Source of the DNA: an uncultured Eubacteriales bacterium
GTDB taxonomy: Bacteria > Bacillota > Clostridia > Oscillospirales > Oscillospiraceae
Assembly (NCBI GenBank): GCA_959602365.1
Contig: CAUGSS010000004.1
Location: forward strand, 1-64,000
Reading direction: 5' to 3'
Length of the DNA stretch: 64,000 nucleotides
Both the position numbers and the translations under genes were made by a program. Position 1 is the stretch's first letter; each line of letters starts with the position of its first letter. A model generated the notes under the pieces. It was not told where the DNA came from. It was given only the letters and a program-made list of their open reading frames with translations, and ran no database searches. Shown one piece after another: positions 9,081 to 17,748 of this stretch.

Positions 9081-9463
9081 TTATTTCGGCAAGCTGTTCA
9101 CGAGTGAAGTTACATACATACTGTTAATATAGTACTGTTCTATTCCGTAATAAAATTGTAGTGAGTCACTCGGCGGATTAACCGTTTTTCCACTTGTTGT
9201 CCCTGTTACTGTTCGATTACAATCCACCTTTTTGTCAGAACCATTAAAGTCATACAGTGCATAGCCTTGAAATTTAAGTGTGGAGGAGGGACTCCCTTTA
9301 AAAATCACTTCCATGTATCTTTCGCTAAGATTCATGGTGGCAGTATAACTGATCCCGTTTTGGTTCCGGTCTTACTCGCAGCGGATGCGCCAAAAGAGAA
9401 CAACGCCACAAACATACAGGTCACAAGCAACAGGCTAGCAAGCCGTTTACTCTTCTTTTTTAT
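9081..9463 (-). pseudogene. broken secreted peptide P4
   Basis: The sequence aligns throughout with P2 and P1 but has two defects. The start codon is ATA where the others have ATG (a C to T change on the plus strand, after an intact AGGAGGAAAGACC). One A is also missing from the run after GGAACC (AAAA instead of AAAAA), which shifts the frame just past the signal peptide. The mature part stays open from NLSERYMEVIF to SLVNSLPK. It is probably not made as an exported protein unless ATA is used and the shift is a sequencing slip. Confidence 0.8.
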
Positions 9464-9539
9464 GGTCTTTCCTCCTTTTTGAAATCGTTAATACTTCCTT
9501 TCTCTTCAGGGTCTTGTATGGAATAAAAATCAACAGAAC

Positions 9540-9552
9540 ATTGGAATCACCC
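9540..9552 (-). promoter_or_regulatory. conserved GGYGATTCCRATG element upstream of the P4 remnant
   Basis: The minus strand reads AAAAGGGTGATTCCAATGTTC. The ~70 bp between it and the gene is nearly the same as upstream of P2, so the whole unit was duplicated. Confidence 0.4.
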
Positions 9553-9691
9553 TTTTATAATACTCCGTTCTGCCCCTTTACCTATATATGTCCATAACTT
9601 AAGAAATAGTGACAAAATATCCAAAAGACTTTTGATTTTTGTTGTTTTTATCCATAACCCATTAATCTTGCTGCCACAGCAACGTGTGGCC

Positions 9692-10552
9692 TTACGCGCA
9701 GTAATAGAGGTACACTTCCTCCAGGCTCAGGCCATCGGTGACCGGGGTAAACTCCTCCGGCAGCTCGTCCCCGATGAGCCGCAGTACCTGGCCCTCCTGG
9801 CGCTGAAACAGGGAGCCGAAACCGTACTGCCGCTGGTAATCGGTGATCTCCTCCGGCGTGCACACCTTCTCCACCGCCTTGCCCTGGATGGAGGCGATCA
9901 GCTCCTCCGGCGTGCCCGAGAGCACCAGCCGCCCCTTGTTCATCAGCAGCACCTCGTTGGCGATGCACTCCACATCGGTGACCACATGGGTGGCCAGCAG
10001 CACGATCTTGTCCCGGGCCAGCTCCGCGATGATGCTCCGGATGCGGATGCGCTCCCGGGGGTCCACCCCGGCGGTGGGCTCGTCCAGAATCAACAGCTTG
10101 GGACTGCCCAGCATGGCCTGGGCCAGCAGCGCCCGCTGGCGCATGCCCCCGGAGAACTGGCCCAGCTTCCGGTCGGCCACCTCCCGGAGATCCACCGCCG
10201 CCAGCAGCCGGTCTGCCTCACCCCGCAGCGCATGCCGGGGCACCCCCTTGACCTCCCCCATGTAGCACAAAAACTCCCGGGCGGACATCTGGGGATAGTA
10301 CCCCTGGGCCTGGGGCATATAGCCCACCTTGGCCCGGTAGCGCCGACCCAGCTTCAGAATGTCGGTCCCGTCCCAGAGGATCTGGCCCGACTGGCGGCCC
10401 AAGGTGTCGGTGAGCAGCCCGAACAGGGTGCTCTTCCCCGCCCCGTTGGCCCCCAGGATGCCATAGATCCCCGGAGTAAAGGTATAGCTGAAGCCCGCCA
10501 GGGCCCGGGTCTTGCCATAGCTCTTCTTCAATCTGCGGATGGTCAGTTTCAT
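9692..10552 (-). CDS. ABC transporter ATP-binding protein
   Basis: A 286-residue ATPase subunit of a two-part ABC transporter of the BcrA/CcmA-like (antibiotic or peptide efflux) class. Visible motifs are Walker A GANGAGKST (about 37-45), the signature FSGGMRQR, Walker B LLILDEPTAGVD and the switch histidine in LLATHVV. The start MKLTIRRLKKSYG overlaps the permease stop by 4 bp (ATGA), so the two are translationally coupled. A longer upstream frame is a shadow of the permease gene. The position beside secreted peptides fits export or self-protection for the peptides, but this is inference. Confidence 0.93.
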   Translation of the reverse strand: MKLTIRRLKKSYGKTRALAGFSYTFTPGIYGILGANGAGKSTLFGLLTDTLGRQSGQILWDGTDILKLGRRYRAKVGYMPQAQGYYPQMSAREFLCYMGEVKGVPRHALRGEADRLLAAVDLREVADRKLGQFSGGMRQRALLAQAMLGSPKLLILDEPTAGVDPRERIRIRSIIAELARDKIVLLATHVVTDVECIANEVLLMNKGRLVLSGTPEELIASIQGKAVEKVCTPEEITDYQRQYGFGSLFQRQEGQVLRLIGDELPEEFTPVTDGLSLEEVYLYYCA

Positions 10553-12900
10553 GCCCGATACCTCCTCCACTCCCGCCGGGAGGCCCACAGGGCCGCCCCG
10601 CCTGTGACAATCCAAACCGCCAGCCACACCAGCGCCTTCCGCCGGATCACCAGATCCCAGCCGCCCAGGCTGGCCGCCCAGCTCACCACGTCCAGCCAAC
10701 CGGCCCCCACCAGGGAGAGCAGGGCGGGCAGCAGCAGCACCGCCGCGCCAATCCCTCCGGCGGACAGCAGGGCCGGGAAGCGGGCGGACAGAAACAGCAT
10801 CAGCGCCGCCGCACCCAGCAGCCCAATCAGCCTCAGCAGGTAGAACAGCGCCAGATAGCCCCACAGAGGCATGCTGCCCAGCGCCCCGTTCCAGTAGTCC
10901 AGGCTGGCCCCGGCGGCGGACAGATCTCCCAGGCTCAGCCCAATGGAATGGAGCAGCCAGAGCTCCCGGAGCGTCCAGGCCACCCACAGGAGGGCCGCCA
11001 TAGCCATGGCCCACCCCAGCTTGCGCCGCCAGAGGGCGTCCCGGCCCCGGGCGGCGCTGCGCAGGCTCAGTTCCATGCCGTTCCGGCGCTCGATGGCGAA
11101 CAGACCCGGAATGGACAGGCAGAGGCCCAGCAGGGCGGCGCAGGCCTCCGTCAGCCGCAGGCTCGCTCCGGTGAACCCGAATATGCGCTCCAACGGCTGC
11201 TCATCCACCAGCCGCAGCCCCCGCTCCCCTGCCGCCTGCCGTTCCAGCAGGTTTTGGCAGCGCTCCTCCAGCGCCGCCAGGGCCCAGCTCCGGGCGGCCA
11301 GATACTCCGTCTCATTCCCTCCGCCGCCGGAGGTGAAGGCGGCGTCATAGGCCGCATCCGCCTCCTGCCGCAGTCCCTGGATCTCCTCCAGCTTGGCCGG
11401 GGTCACCTCCCCGGCGTAGACCTGGACAAACTGGGTGAGCAGGGCCTCCTCCCGGCTCTGGCTGCCCACCGGGGCCTGCCGGGTCCAGAGGAAGACGCAC
11501 ACCGCCGCCAGCAGCACCACACCGCCGCTGTACAACAGCACCTTGCGCCCCTCATACACCCAGAGGGGTCGGGGGCGGCGCTTGGAGCGCAGCCACTCCC
11601 CCAGCCGCTGGAGATACTGGGCCAGCAGCCTGCGGCCCCGCCTGCCCCGGGAGAGGTGGGCGGTGAGCACCAGCGCCCCGGCGCAGAGCAGCAGGAGCAG
11701 CAATAAGATCACGCCCATCAGCGTCCGCTCCCGAACCGGATGGCCGAACAGGTTGTAATTTAAGTAGCGCCCCGCCAGCTCCTCCGGGGAGAGCAGGTGG
11801 AACAGGTTGACCGCCGCCAGGGGGTAGCCGGCGTCGTTGACGCCGTAGGCGGTAAACCAGCGCCACTCCACCAGCAGGACGGCCCCGCACACCACCAGCC
11901 CCAGGGGCAGGGAGCGGATGCGCCCCAGCGCCAGCCAGAACAGCAGTCCCGCCAGGGCCAGCCCGGCCCAGCGCAGGGCGCCGTGCCAGAGCAGAAATCC
12001 CCCCAGGCTGGTCGCCCGGGTCCAATGCTGGAAAAAGGCGAAGCTCTGGACGGACAGGGACAGGTCCAGCCCGTGGCGGTAGGCGGCCATAGCGCACAGC
12101 AGGGTGCTGCCCTGGATGGCCAGGGTGGCGATCAGGGCGGACAGGCCCACGCACCCCAGCCGCCAGAGGGCCAGCACCGTGCGGCCATTGGCCGCGCTGC
12201 GCTCCACCTGCTCCAGCCCCAGCCGCCGGGGCTCCAGGAGGAGCACCACGGTGACCGCCATCAGGCACAGCCCGAAGATGAGAGCGGTGCGGTCAGACAG
12301 ATAGGAGACGATGACGTCGTCCGCCGCCACCTCCAGCGGGATATCCGCCATGGGGGCATAGTCCCCCGCGGTCAGGGCCGCGTTGCGCCAGTCAAAGGAG
12401 CCGGAGCTGGCGAAGAGGGGGTTGGAGCGGATGCGCTCGGCCTGCTCTGTCACGGCGGCGACGCTGTCTCCGTAGCCCGACAGGTATGCAAGCCGCGTTT
12501 CCCACTGCTCCAGAGCGATGGAACCGGCCACATCCTCCGCCGGGGCGGTGCCGTCCCGGACGGCGGCCACCATGGCGTCAAAGTCCGCATACTCCGTGCG
12601 GTAGTAGTCCAGCTCCTCCTCCTGAATGGTCAGGCCGGCCTCCTCGAAGGTGATCACCATCCGGGCCATGTCCCAGCCAGAGCGCGCCTGCCGGGCCTCG
12701 GCCAGCCGGGCCTGACCTTCGGACAGGGAGAGGCTCTGAAGCTCCGCCTCCCAGCGGTTGGTCTCCTGGCTGTAGCGGGCCAGATCTCCCCCCGCCCGCA
12801 CAGACTGGTTTTGCAGGAAGAGCCCGCCATGGCATACCACCAGCAGCGCCAGCACCCCCAGCCACACCGGGCTGAGCAGGATACGTTTCCACTCCCGCAT
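10549..12900 (-). CDS. large ABC transporter permease
   Basis: A 783-residue membrane protein read with the ATPase. It begins MREWKRILLSPVWLGVLALL, with a first membrane segment followed by an extracellular-looking region of ~150 residues. Two sets of membrane segments follow, at roughly residues 200-400 and 440-780, as if two ABC2-type half-permeases were fused (each half starts with a cytoplasmic arginine-rich patch such as RGRRGRRLL). GAGGAGG sits 8 nt before the chosen start. Such ABC2 permeases move peptides, lipids or drugs. The doubling to nearly 800 residues is unusual compared with 250-400 for single units. Confidence 0.85.
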   Translation of the reverse strand: MREWKRILLSPVWLGVLALLVVCHGGLFLQNQSVRAGGDLARYSQETNRWEAELQSLSLSEGQARLAEARQARSGWDMARMVITFEEAGLTIQEEELDYYRTEYADFDAMVAAVRDGTAPAEDVAGSIALEQWETRLAYLSGYGDSVAAVTEQAERIRSNPLFASSGSFDWRNAALTAGDYAPMADIPLEVAADDVIVSYLSDRTALIFGLCLMAVTVVLLLEPRRLGLEQVERSAANGRTVLALWRLGCVGLSALIATLAIQGSTLLCAMAAYRHGLDLSLSVQSFAFFQHWTRATSLGGFLLWHGALRWAGLALAGLLFWLALGRIRSLPLGLVVCGAVLLVEWRWFTAYGVNDAGYPLAAVNLFHLLSPEELAGRYLNYNLFGHPVRERTLMGVILLLLLLLCAGALVLTAHLSRGRRGRRLLAQYLQRLGEWLRSKRRPRPLWVYEGRKVLLYSGGVVLLAAVCVFLWTRQAPVGSQSREEALLTQFVQVYAGEVTPAKLEEIQGLRQEADAAYDAAFTSGGGGNETEYLAARSWALAALEERCQNLLERQAAGERGLRLVDEQPLERIFGFTGASLRLTEACAALLGLCLSIPGLFAIERRNGMELSLRSAARGRDALWRRKLGWAMAMAALLWVAWTLRELWLLHSIGLSLGDLSAAGASLDYWNGALGSMPLWGYLALFYLLRLIGLLGAAALMLFLSARFPALLSAGGIGAAVLLLPALLSLVGAGWLDVVSWAASLGGWDLVIRRKALVWLAVWIVTGGAALWASRREWRRYRA

Positions 12901-12934
12901 CGCGCACACCTCCTCGGCATCTCAGTTGTCCAAT

Positions 12935-12982
12935 AACAAAAGCGCCCCTGGCCGCGGCAATCAGGCCGCGGCCGCGGGGCGC
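12935..12982 (-). terminator. intrinsic terminator after SBP 2
   Basis: A GC-rich imperfect hairpin (GCGCCCC..CCGCGGCC type arms) just past the SBP 2 stop is followed on the minus strand by TTTTGTTATT. It lies between SBP 2 and the ABC permease and separates their transcripts at least in part. Confidence 0.75.
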
Positions 12983-12986
12983 GGTC

Positions 12987-15374
12987 TCAACGGTTGTTCT
13001 CTTCTGTCGGCACCTCCAGGGTATGAACACTCTGGAGCCATCCGTAATAGGCCGTCATATCCGGCGGCAGGGTGTCGGCATTCAGCCGCTGGGTGTGATA
13101 GATCAAATTACCGTGGTCCTGGTAGCTGGGCACCTCGCAGGCCCAGTCCATGATCCGCTCGGCGCACTGCTGGTAAAGCGCCTGCCGCCGGGCCTGGTCC
13201 ACCGTGGAACGGGCCTGGGTCAGCCACTGGTCCAGCTCCGGGTCGTTCAGCTGGAATACGCCGCTCCGGCTGCCGGCGCCGGCCCCGCCGTTGTCGGTGC
13301 CGCAGTAGAACACCGGAGAGAGGAAGGCCTCTGGATCTGCCACCAGATACCACTCCTCCCATTGATCCCCGTCTTTCTGCACGCCGGCCATATCGGTGCC
13401 GTCCCAGCTGCCTGCCCAGAGGTCAGACTGGCCGGGCTCCGGATAGGGCTGCTCCGGATCCTCCGCAGTGTTGGTCACGGTCAGCTCCATGCCCAGCTGG
13501 GCCAGCTGCTCGGAGGCCATCTGGAGGGTCAGCAGCGTCAGGTCTACGGATGCCGGGTCCGACCAGACCTTCGCCTCATAGGACAGGGAGGCCCCCTCCG
13601 GCGGGGCGGTGAGGACGCCGTGCTCCACTGTATAGCCCGCCGCGGCAAAGTAGTCCAGGGCAGCCTGCCGTGCACACTCCAGCCGTTCCTCCTGGGTCAT
13701 GTCCTCCGTGTAAATAGCCTGGCCGTCCCTATCCCGGCTGTAGGCCTCCTCATAGGCCGGATCCTCCCGGCCCGGTGTCAGCCAGCACCGGCTGGAGGCC
13801 GGGTAGTCAATGACCGCCGTGTTGTGTCCGCCATAGTCAACGTCTCCCGCCAGGGCAAGCAGCTCCTCCAGGGCGGGCTGGCGGCAGGCGGCCAGCACTG
13901 TGGCGATGCCGGTCCGCAGGCTGCGGGAGGCCTCGCTGCCCGCATCCCCCGCCACGCTGACTGTCTGGGGATTGAGGCCAATGTAATGATAGGTCGTGCT
14001 CTCCAGGGTAGCGACGGGGATGGGCACAAGGTTCTCGTCCTCTGTCCGGTAGGAATATCCCGAATCCAGGCAGCAGAAGTCCAGCTTGCCGGCCTCCAAC
14101 CGCTGCGCGGCATCCTGTCCTTCCAACTGGAGCTGCTGGGTCTTGGGCGCGCCCAGGTAGTAGTGCTCGTTGGCCTCATAGGTCAACGTCCCGTTCTGAT
14201 TGGACACCATCTGGTAGGCCCCGGCGCCCAGGGGCTGGCCATTCAGCGCGCGGATTCCCTCCAGCTCCCCTTTCTCAAAGCCAAAGGAACCCTGGGCCTC
14301 GTCAAAGCTGCCGGCATCTCCGTAATAGTGCAGCGGGGCAATGTACACGCTGCCCAGATAGTAGAGGGTGCGCACATCCAGCTGGTCGGCCACCACCCGG
14401 AGGCTGTAATCCCCGGTCTTTTGGATGCCGGAAATCTCCGTGGCGTTTTCGCCGCTGGTGACCGTCTCGCTGGCGTAACCGTACACCTCTCCCAGCCGCT
14501 CGGCCAGGTCGGTCACCGGGAAATAGCTGCTGGAGAACCAGTCGGCCATCTGTATAAAATCCCAGTTGAAATACTCCCCCATGGCCAGGGCCGCATCCCG
14601 GGCTGTGGCGTCCTCGGGCAGCGCTCCCCAGCCGTAACTCTGGGCCACCAGGGCGGGGGTGTAGATGATCCGCTCGGTCTCCTCCTCTTCCTCATTCAAA
14701 TTCGCGTCAGCGATGGCTTGCTGCTGATCCACCAAATTCTCGACCAGGGGCGTCAGGACATCGTCCACCGCCGCCCAAAAGGCGGTCTGCTGCTCCTGGG
14801 TGACCTGGGAAAAGTCGGTGTTGTCCTCCCCCAGCCGGGCCAGCAGGGCGGACAAGGAGATGTTGTTCAGCCGGTAATCCTTCACCCCTTGAATGGGCAT
14901 CTCCCGGAGCCGGTTGGGGCCGTTATAGGCCGGGTCGCAGAGGACGTAAAGGGAAAAGATCAAATCGTCGATGGTCACCGGCTCCCCGTCGGAGAAGGCC
15001 AGATCCTCCCGGAGGGTGATGTCATAAAAGACGGTGCCGTCGGCGTTTTCCGTCATGGTCAGATCGGCGGGGCCGTAGTAGGTGTAGTCGGCGCCGTTGT
15101 AGGGCCGGGTCTCCCCCTCAATCCCCTGCAAGACCGGCAGGCCCGCCCGGTCGCTGGTGAGCAGCCGGAGCTGGGTCAGCTCCATGGCGGTCTGATCCGC
15201 CGCCGTCTCGGCAAAGAAGGGGGAGAAGGTTCCGCTGAACCCCCTGCCGCTGATGCCCACCCGCAGGGTGGACACTTCAGGCGCTTCCTCCTGGGACTGA
15301 CCGCCGCAGCCTGCCATGGCCAGGGCGAAGGCCAGCGCCAGCAGCAGGCTCAGACATCTGTGCATGCGCTTCAT
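12987..15374 (-). CDS. large family 5-type substrate-binding lipoprotein (SBP 2)
   Basis: A 795-residue paralogue of SBP 1, with signal MKRMHRCLSLLLALAFALAMAGC (Cys23 lipidated). It shares long blocks with SBP 1: RAGLPVLQGIEGETRPYNGA, FSDGEPVTIDDLIFSLYVLC, LGEDNTDFSQVTQEQQ, and MTAYYGW near the end. It has the SBP_bac_5 fold signature in the first 200 residues. Like SBP 1 it follows an L-type lipoprotein (L4) at close range (23 bp), so the order peptide, L lipoprotein, SBP occurs twice in the locus. It probably captures a peptide or other solute for an importer not seen here, or acts as a sensor. Confidence 0.85.
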   Translation of the reverse strand: MKRMHRCLSLLLALAFALAMAGCGGQSQEEAPEVSTLRVGISGRGFSGTFSPFFAETAADQTAMELTQLRLLTSDRAGLPVLQGIEGETRPYNGADYTYYGPADLTMTENADGTVFYDITLREDLAFSDGEPVTIDDLIFSLYVLCDPAYNGPNRLREMPIQGVKDYRLNNISLSALLARLGEDNTDFSQVTQEQQTAFWAAVDDVLTPLVENLVDQQQAIADANLNEEEEETERIIYTPALVAQSYGWGALPEDATARDAALAMGEYFNWDFIQMADWFSSSYFPVTDLAERLGEVYGYASETVTSGENATEISGIQKTGDYSLRVVADQLDVRTLYYLGSVYIAPLHYYGDAGSFDEAQGSFGFEKGELEGIRALNGQPLGAGAYQMVSNQNGTLTYEANEHYYLGAPKTQQLQLEGQDAAQRLEAGKLDFCCLDSGYSYRTEDENLVPIPVATLESTTYHYIGLNPQTVSVAGDAGSEASRSLRTGIATVLAACRQPALEELLALAGDVDYGGHNTAVIDYPASSRCWLTPGREDPAYEEAYSRDRDGQAIYTEDMTQEERLECARQAALDYFAAAGYTVEHGVLTAPPEGASLSYEAKVWSDPASVDLTLLTLQMASEQLAQLGMELTVTNTAEDPEQPYPEPGQSDLWAGSWDGTDMAGVQKDGDQWEEWYLVADPEAFLSPVFYCGTDNGGAGAGSRSGVFQLNDPELDQWLTQARSTVDQARRQALYQQCAERIMDWACEVPSYQDHGNLIYHTQRLNADTLPPDMTAYYGWLQSVHTLEVPTEENNR

Positions 15375-15397
15375 CTGGCAAACCTCCCGTTCGACGC

Positions 15398-16591
15398 TCA
15401 GGACGCTTCCGGTATCAGGTGAAACTCCGCCTTTCCGCTGGCCAGCGCATCCTTGTCCAGCCAGCAGATAGGTGCGTGCTCGCCCAAAACAGAGCTGTGG
15501 AAAAACACCTTGTTGGAATCGGAGAAGGCATAGGCCAACGGCGTACCCAGATCGGCACAGGCGATGCGCTGCACCTCATTGCCCTCAAAGTCGTATACCA
15601 CCAACTCTGCCTGGGCTGCATCGTCACTGGTGCAAAGATAGAGATACTGTTCGTCCATCGTGCCCCACATTTTCTCTGCGGCCGGGAGGTCCTTTACCAG
15701 GGCGGTCTCCCCGCTCTTCAGGTCGATCCGGTTCAGCCGGCCATAGGTGGTGCCATCCGTGTCGTACCAGTAAAGAGTGTCTCCCACCGGGGACAAATCG
15801 CCGCCGACATGAAACGTGTCCTCCACCAGCAGCTGGGTCTCCCCAGTGGCGATTTCATAGCCGTAGAGGGAATTGGAGCGCTCGCCGGTGGGACCGGACT
15901 CCACATTGTAAAACACCCAATCTTCCCCCACATGTATGACAAGGGGCCTGGGAATCTGGCTGGTTTCCCCTTGGGCAGCCTGGACTTGCTCCTCATTGGA
16001 GAACAAGGTCATCGGGTCGGCAGAAGGCTCCTCCAGAGAGAACAGGTAGAGGGTGGTCACATCCCCGTCTACCGTGTAATTTGAATAGCAGAGCGCCAGA
16101 TACCCACCGCCGGATTGCGCCATAAAAGAGCAGCTGTCTGCCTCCTCCACCAAGGTTGCCGCCGTCTTCCGATCCTGGCCGTCCAGACCAATCTGCACCA
16201 GCTCCACTGCGGCGTCTTCCAGAGAGGAGGCAATGCAGTATAACTGGTCATTCCAGCCATAGATCACATAGCTCCCCTGGGGCAGGTAGGCGCTGCAAGT
16301 GGAAGGGTCGCTGTGGCTGCAGTCCGCCTTGGCGCAGAGGGGGATGACGGGGGACTCCAGGCCCCCGTCCAGATAGTCCATCCGGTCATCGGCGCAGAGA
16401 TACCAGCCCCGGCTGGTACATGCATAATAGCCGGGGCTGTTCAGGTATTGGTTGTAGTCCACGACATCGGACGGAGTGGCGGTATCAGATGGTGAGGAGG
16501 AGGGCTTCCCCCCGGCACAGCCGGATAACAGCAAGGTCAGCACGATCAGCAGACTGACGAACCCTGGCACAGATCGCTTCATTCGCTTCAT
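15398..16591 (-). CDS. propeller-like lipoprotein L4
   Basis: A 397-residue member of the L family, more distant than L1-L3, with signal MKRMKRSVPGFVSLLIVL and lipobox LLSGC (Cys25). It shares the blocks DYNQYLNSPGYYACTSRGWY, VDGDVTTLYLFSLEEPSADP, YGYEIATGETQLLVEDTF and VYDFEGNEVQRIAC. TAGGAGGAGAG lies 9 nt before the start. It is read after peptide P5 and before SBP 2. A surface location is clear from the lipobox. The partner and ligand are unknown. Confidence 0.8.
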   Translation of the reverse strand: MKRMKRSVPGFVSLLIVLTLLLSGCAGGKPSSSPSDTATPSDVVDYNQYLNSPGYYACTSRGWYLCADDRMDYLDGGLESPVIPLCAKADCSHSDPSTCSAYLPQGSYVIYGWNDQLYCIASSLEDAAVELVQIGLDGQDRKTAATLVEEADSCSFMAQSGGGYLALCYSNYTVDGDVTTLYLFSLEEPSADPMTLFSNEEQVQAAQGETSQIPRPLVIHVGEDWVFYNVESGPTGERSNSLYGYEIATGETQLLVEDTFHVGGDLSPVGDTLYWYDTDGTTYGRLNRIDLKSGETALVKDLPAAEKMWGTMDEQYLYLCTSDDAAQAELVVYDFEGNEVQRIACADLGTPLAYAFSDSNKVFFHSSVLGEHAPICWLDKDALASGKAEFHLIPEAS

Positions 16592-16666
16592 ATGGCTCTC
16601 CTCCTAAATATCACATACCTATGGGCTGCTGCGTCTCATATTCACCCTCTCAAATAGGCAGATGAT

Positions 16667-17047
16667 TTAAAGCCGGGAGAGGTTTCGTTCAACAGTCTGC
16701 ATGTAATGCGAATTGCAATAATACTCCTGATAAGCATGGTAGAACTGCAACGAATCATTTGGTGGGTTAACAGTCTTGGATACCCTTGTAGTACGCTGGC
16801 TATTAGCGCAAGATACTTTTGCATAACCAGAGCCCAAGCTGGACTCTCCGTATCCCAGGAACCCAAGCTGGATTGTATCAGGATAAGAGAGCGTCGATGT
16901 CATAGCCCTACGGCTGAGTGGAAGCGAAATCGTATAGGTTTTTCCGTTGTAGGTTCCAGATTCTGCGAACGCAGTCATGCAGAACACAGACATGAGCATG
17001 CAGACAGCCACTAACATACAGATTGTCTTTCTAACTCTTTTTGTCAT
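16667..17047 (-). CDS. small secreted peptide P5 (divergent)
   Basis: A 126-residue secreted protein, MTKRVRKTICMLVAVCMLMS..., with cleavage expected after TAFA near residue 29. The mature part keeps the family frame in diverged form: GYGESSLGSGYAKVSCANSQ, KTVNPPNDSLQFYHAYQEYY, again with one mature cysteine. AAAGGGG precedes the chosen ATG. It is the most diverged P copy and lies next to the most diverged L copy (L4), which supports co-evolution of peptide and lipoprotein as a pair. Confidence 0.75.
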   Translation of the reverse strand: MTKRVRKTICMLVAVCMLMSVFCMTAFAESGTYNGKTYTISLPLSRRAMTSTLSYPDTIQLGFLGYGESSLGSGYAKVSCANSQRTTRVSKTVNPPNDSLQFYHAYQEYYCNSHYMQTVERNLSRL

Positions 17048-17088
17048 AATGATACACCCCTTTTCTTTCAATACATACCAGCGCAATC

Positions 17089-17142
17089 TCAATCTTTCAA
17101 ACCAGATAGAAAATAGAAACTATCAAAGCAGTCATTCTGCAT
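17089..17142 (-). CDS. possible 17-residue leader peptide upstream of P5
   Basis: TATGGAGGCGATTCCA precedes an ATG that opens a short frame, MQNDCFDSFYFLSGLKD, ending 41 nt before the P5 start. The initiation region is the same conserved GGYGATTCCRATG element seen before P1, P2 and P4, where the frames are only 2-3 codons. It could be an uORF that couples or attenuates P gene expression. It could also be chance. Confidence 0.3.
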   Translation of the reverse strand: MQNDCFDSFYFLSGLKD

Positions 17143-17152
17143 TGGAATCGCC
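17140..17152 (-). promoter_or_regulatory. conserved GGYGATTCCRATG element upstream of P5
   Basis: The minus strand reads GGAGGCGATTCCAATG about 95 nt before the P5 start. The flanks do not resemble those before P1, P2 and P4, so retention of the element is unlikely to be just recent duplication. Confidence 0.45.
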
Positions 17153-17254
17153 TCCATAGACTCACTCCTAGTGTTTCAGTACTTTTTACCCCTCTATCTT
17201 ATACATGTATTTACTGCACTAAGTTGTCACACCAAATTAAAATTTTTTCTGTTT

Positions 17255-17294
17255 CAAAAAGGAGCAGGGCCTGGGGGGAAGCCTCAGGCCCTGC
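17255..17294 (-). terminator. intrinsic terminator of the sigma operon
   Basis: A 14-bp stem (AGCAGGGCCTGAGG type with one G-T pair) is followed on the minus strand by CCTTTTTG. It lies 25 bp past the stop of the secreted protein that ends the sigma/anti-sigma operon. Confidence 0.85.
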
Positions 17295-17318
17295 TAATAT
17301 CTAGATGACTATCAAGGT

Positions 17319-17744
17319 TTAGTACGGTGCTCGTACCACTGGCGATGTCACTTCTCTGGTATCATAATTAGTAGCTGTACCGGCACAAATTGTTACCACA
17401 GCATAATAAGACACACCAGCTGTTCCTTTGTAGGGATAGGAATAGCCATAATAACGTCCACTGTTTGGAGAAAGCAGACCATTTGATGTACTCCCCCTAA
17501 TAGTTGTGACATAATCACCATTGGATTTGTATATCACAATCTTCAATGCCCCAAGTTTTGAAAAAGTGTTAGTGGCACGAACTGTAAAGGTAATGTCAAT
17601 TTGGCCACGGCTATCTCCTTCAACGGCATTTACTGAGTAGCTATTCAAATATTCACTGGCTCTTGCCTGGGCAAATACAGGGCAAATAGTAAAGCAAATT
17701 AAAACTGCGGCCAAAAGTACGCATAGTCTCTTCGTTATCTTCAT
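17319..17744 (-). CDS. small secreted protein of the sigma-factor operon
   Basis: A 141-residue exported protein with a signal peptide MKITKRLCVLLAAVLICFTI..., probable cut after AQARA. The mature region is tyrosine- and serine-rich with beta-strand character (GQIDITFTVRATNTFSKLGA, YYGYSYPYKGTAGVSYYAVV). It resembles small DUF-type proteins often encoded behind ECF sigma operons, but no family is recognised. The chosen start lies 4 nt after the anti-sigma stop. An alternative start overlaps that stop by 8 nt. It is probably a product controlled by the sigma factor. Confidence 0.65.
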   Translation of the reverse strand: MKITKRLCVLLAAVLICFTICPVFAQARASEYLNSYSVNAVEGDSRGQIDITFTVRATNTFSKLGALKIVIYKSNGDYVTTIRGSTSNGLLSPNSGRYYGYSYPYKGTAGVSYYAVVTICAGTATNYDTREVTSPVVRAPY

Positions 17745-17748
17745 CGGT

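Noticed and set aside
13023..15422. 799-codon plus-strand frame opposite SBP 2
   Set aside because: Long, but it mirrors the whole SBP 2 gene and has no domain or start signals.
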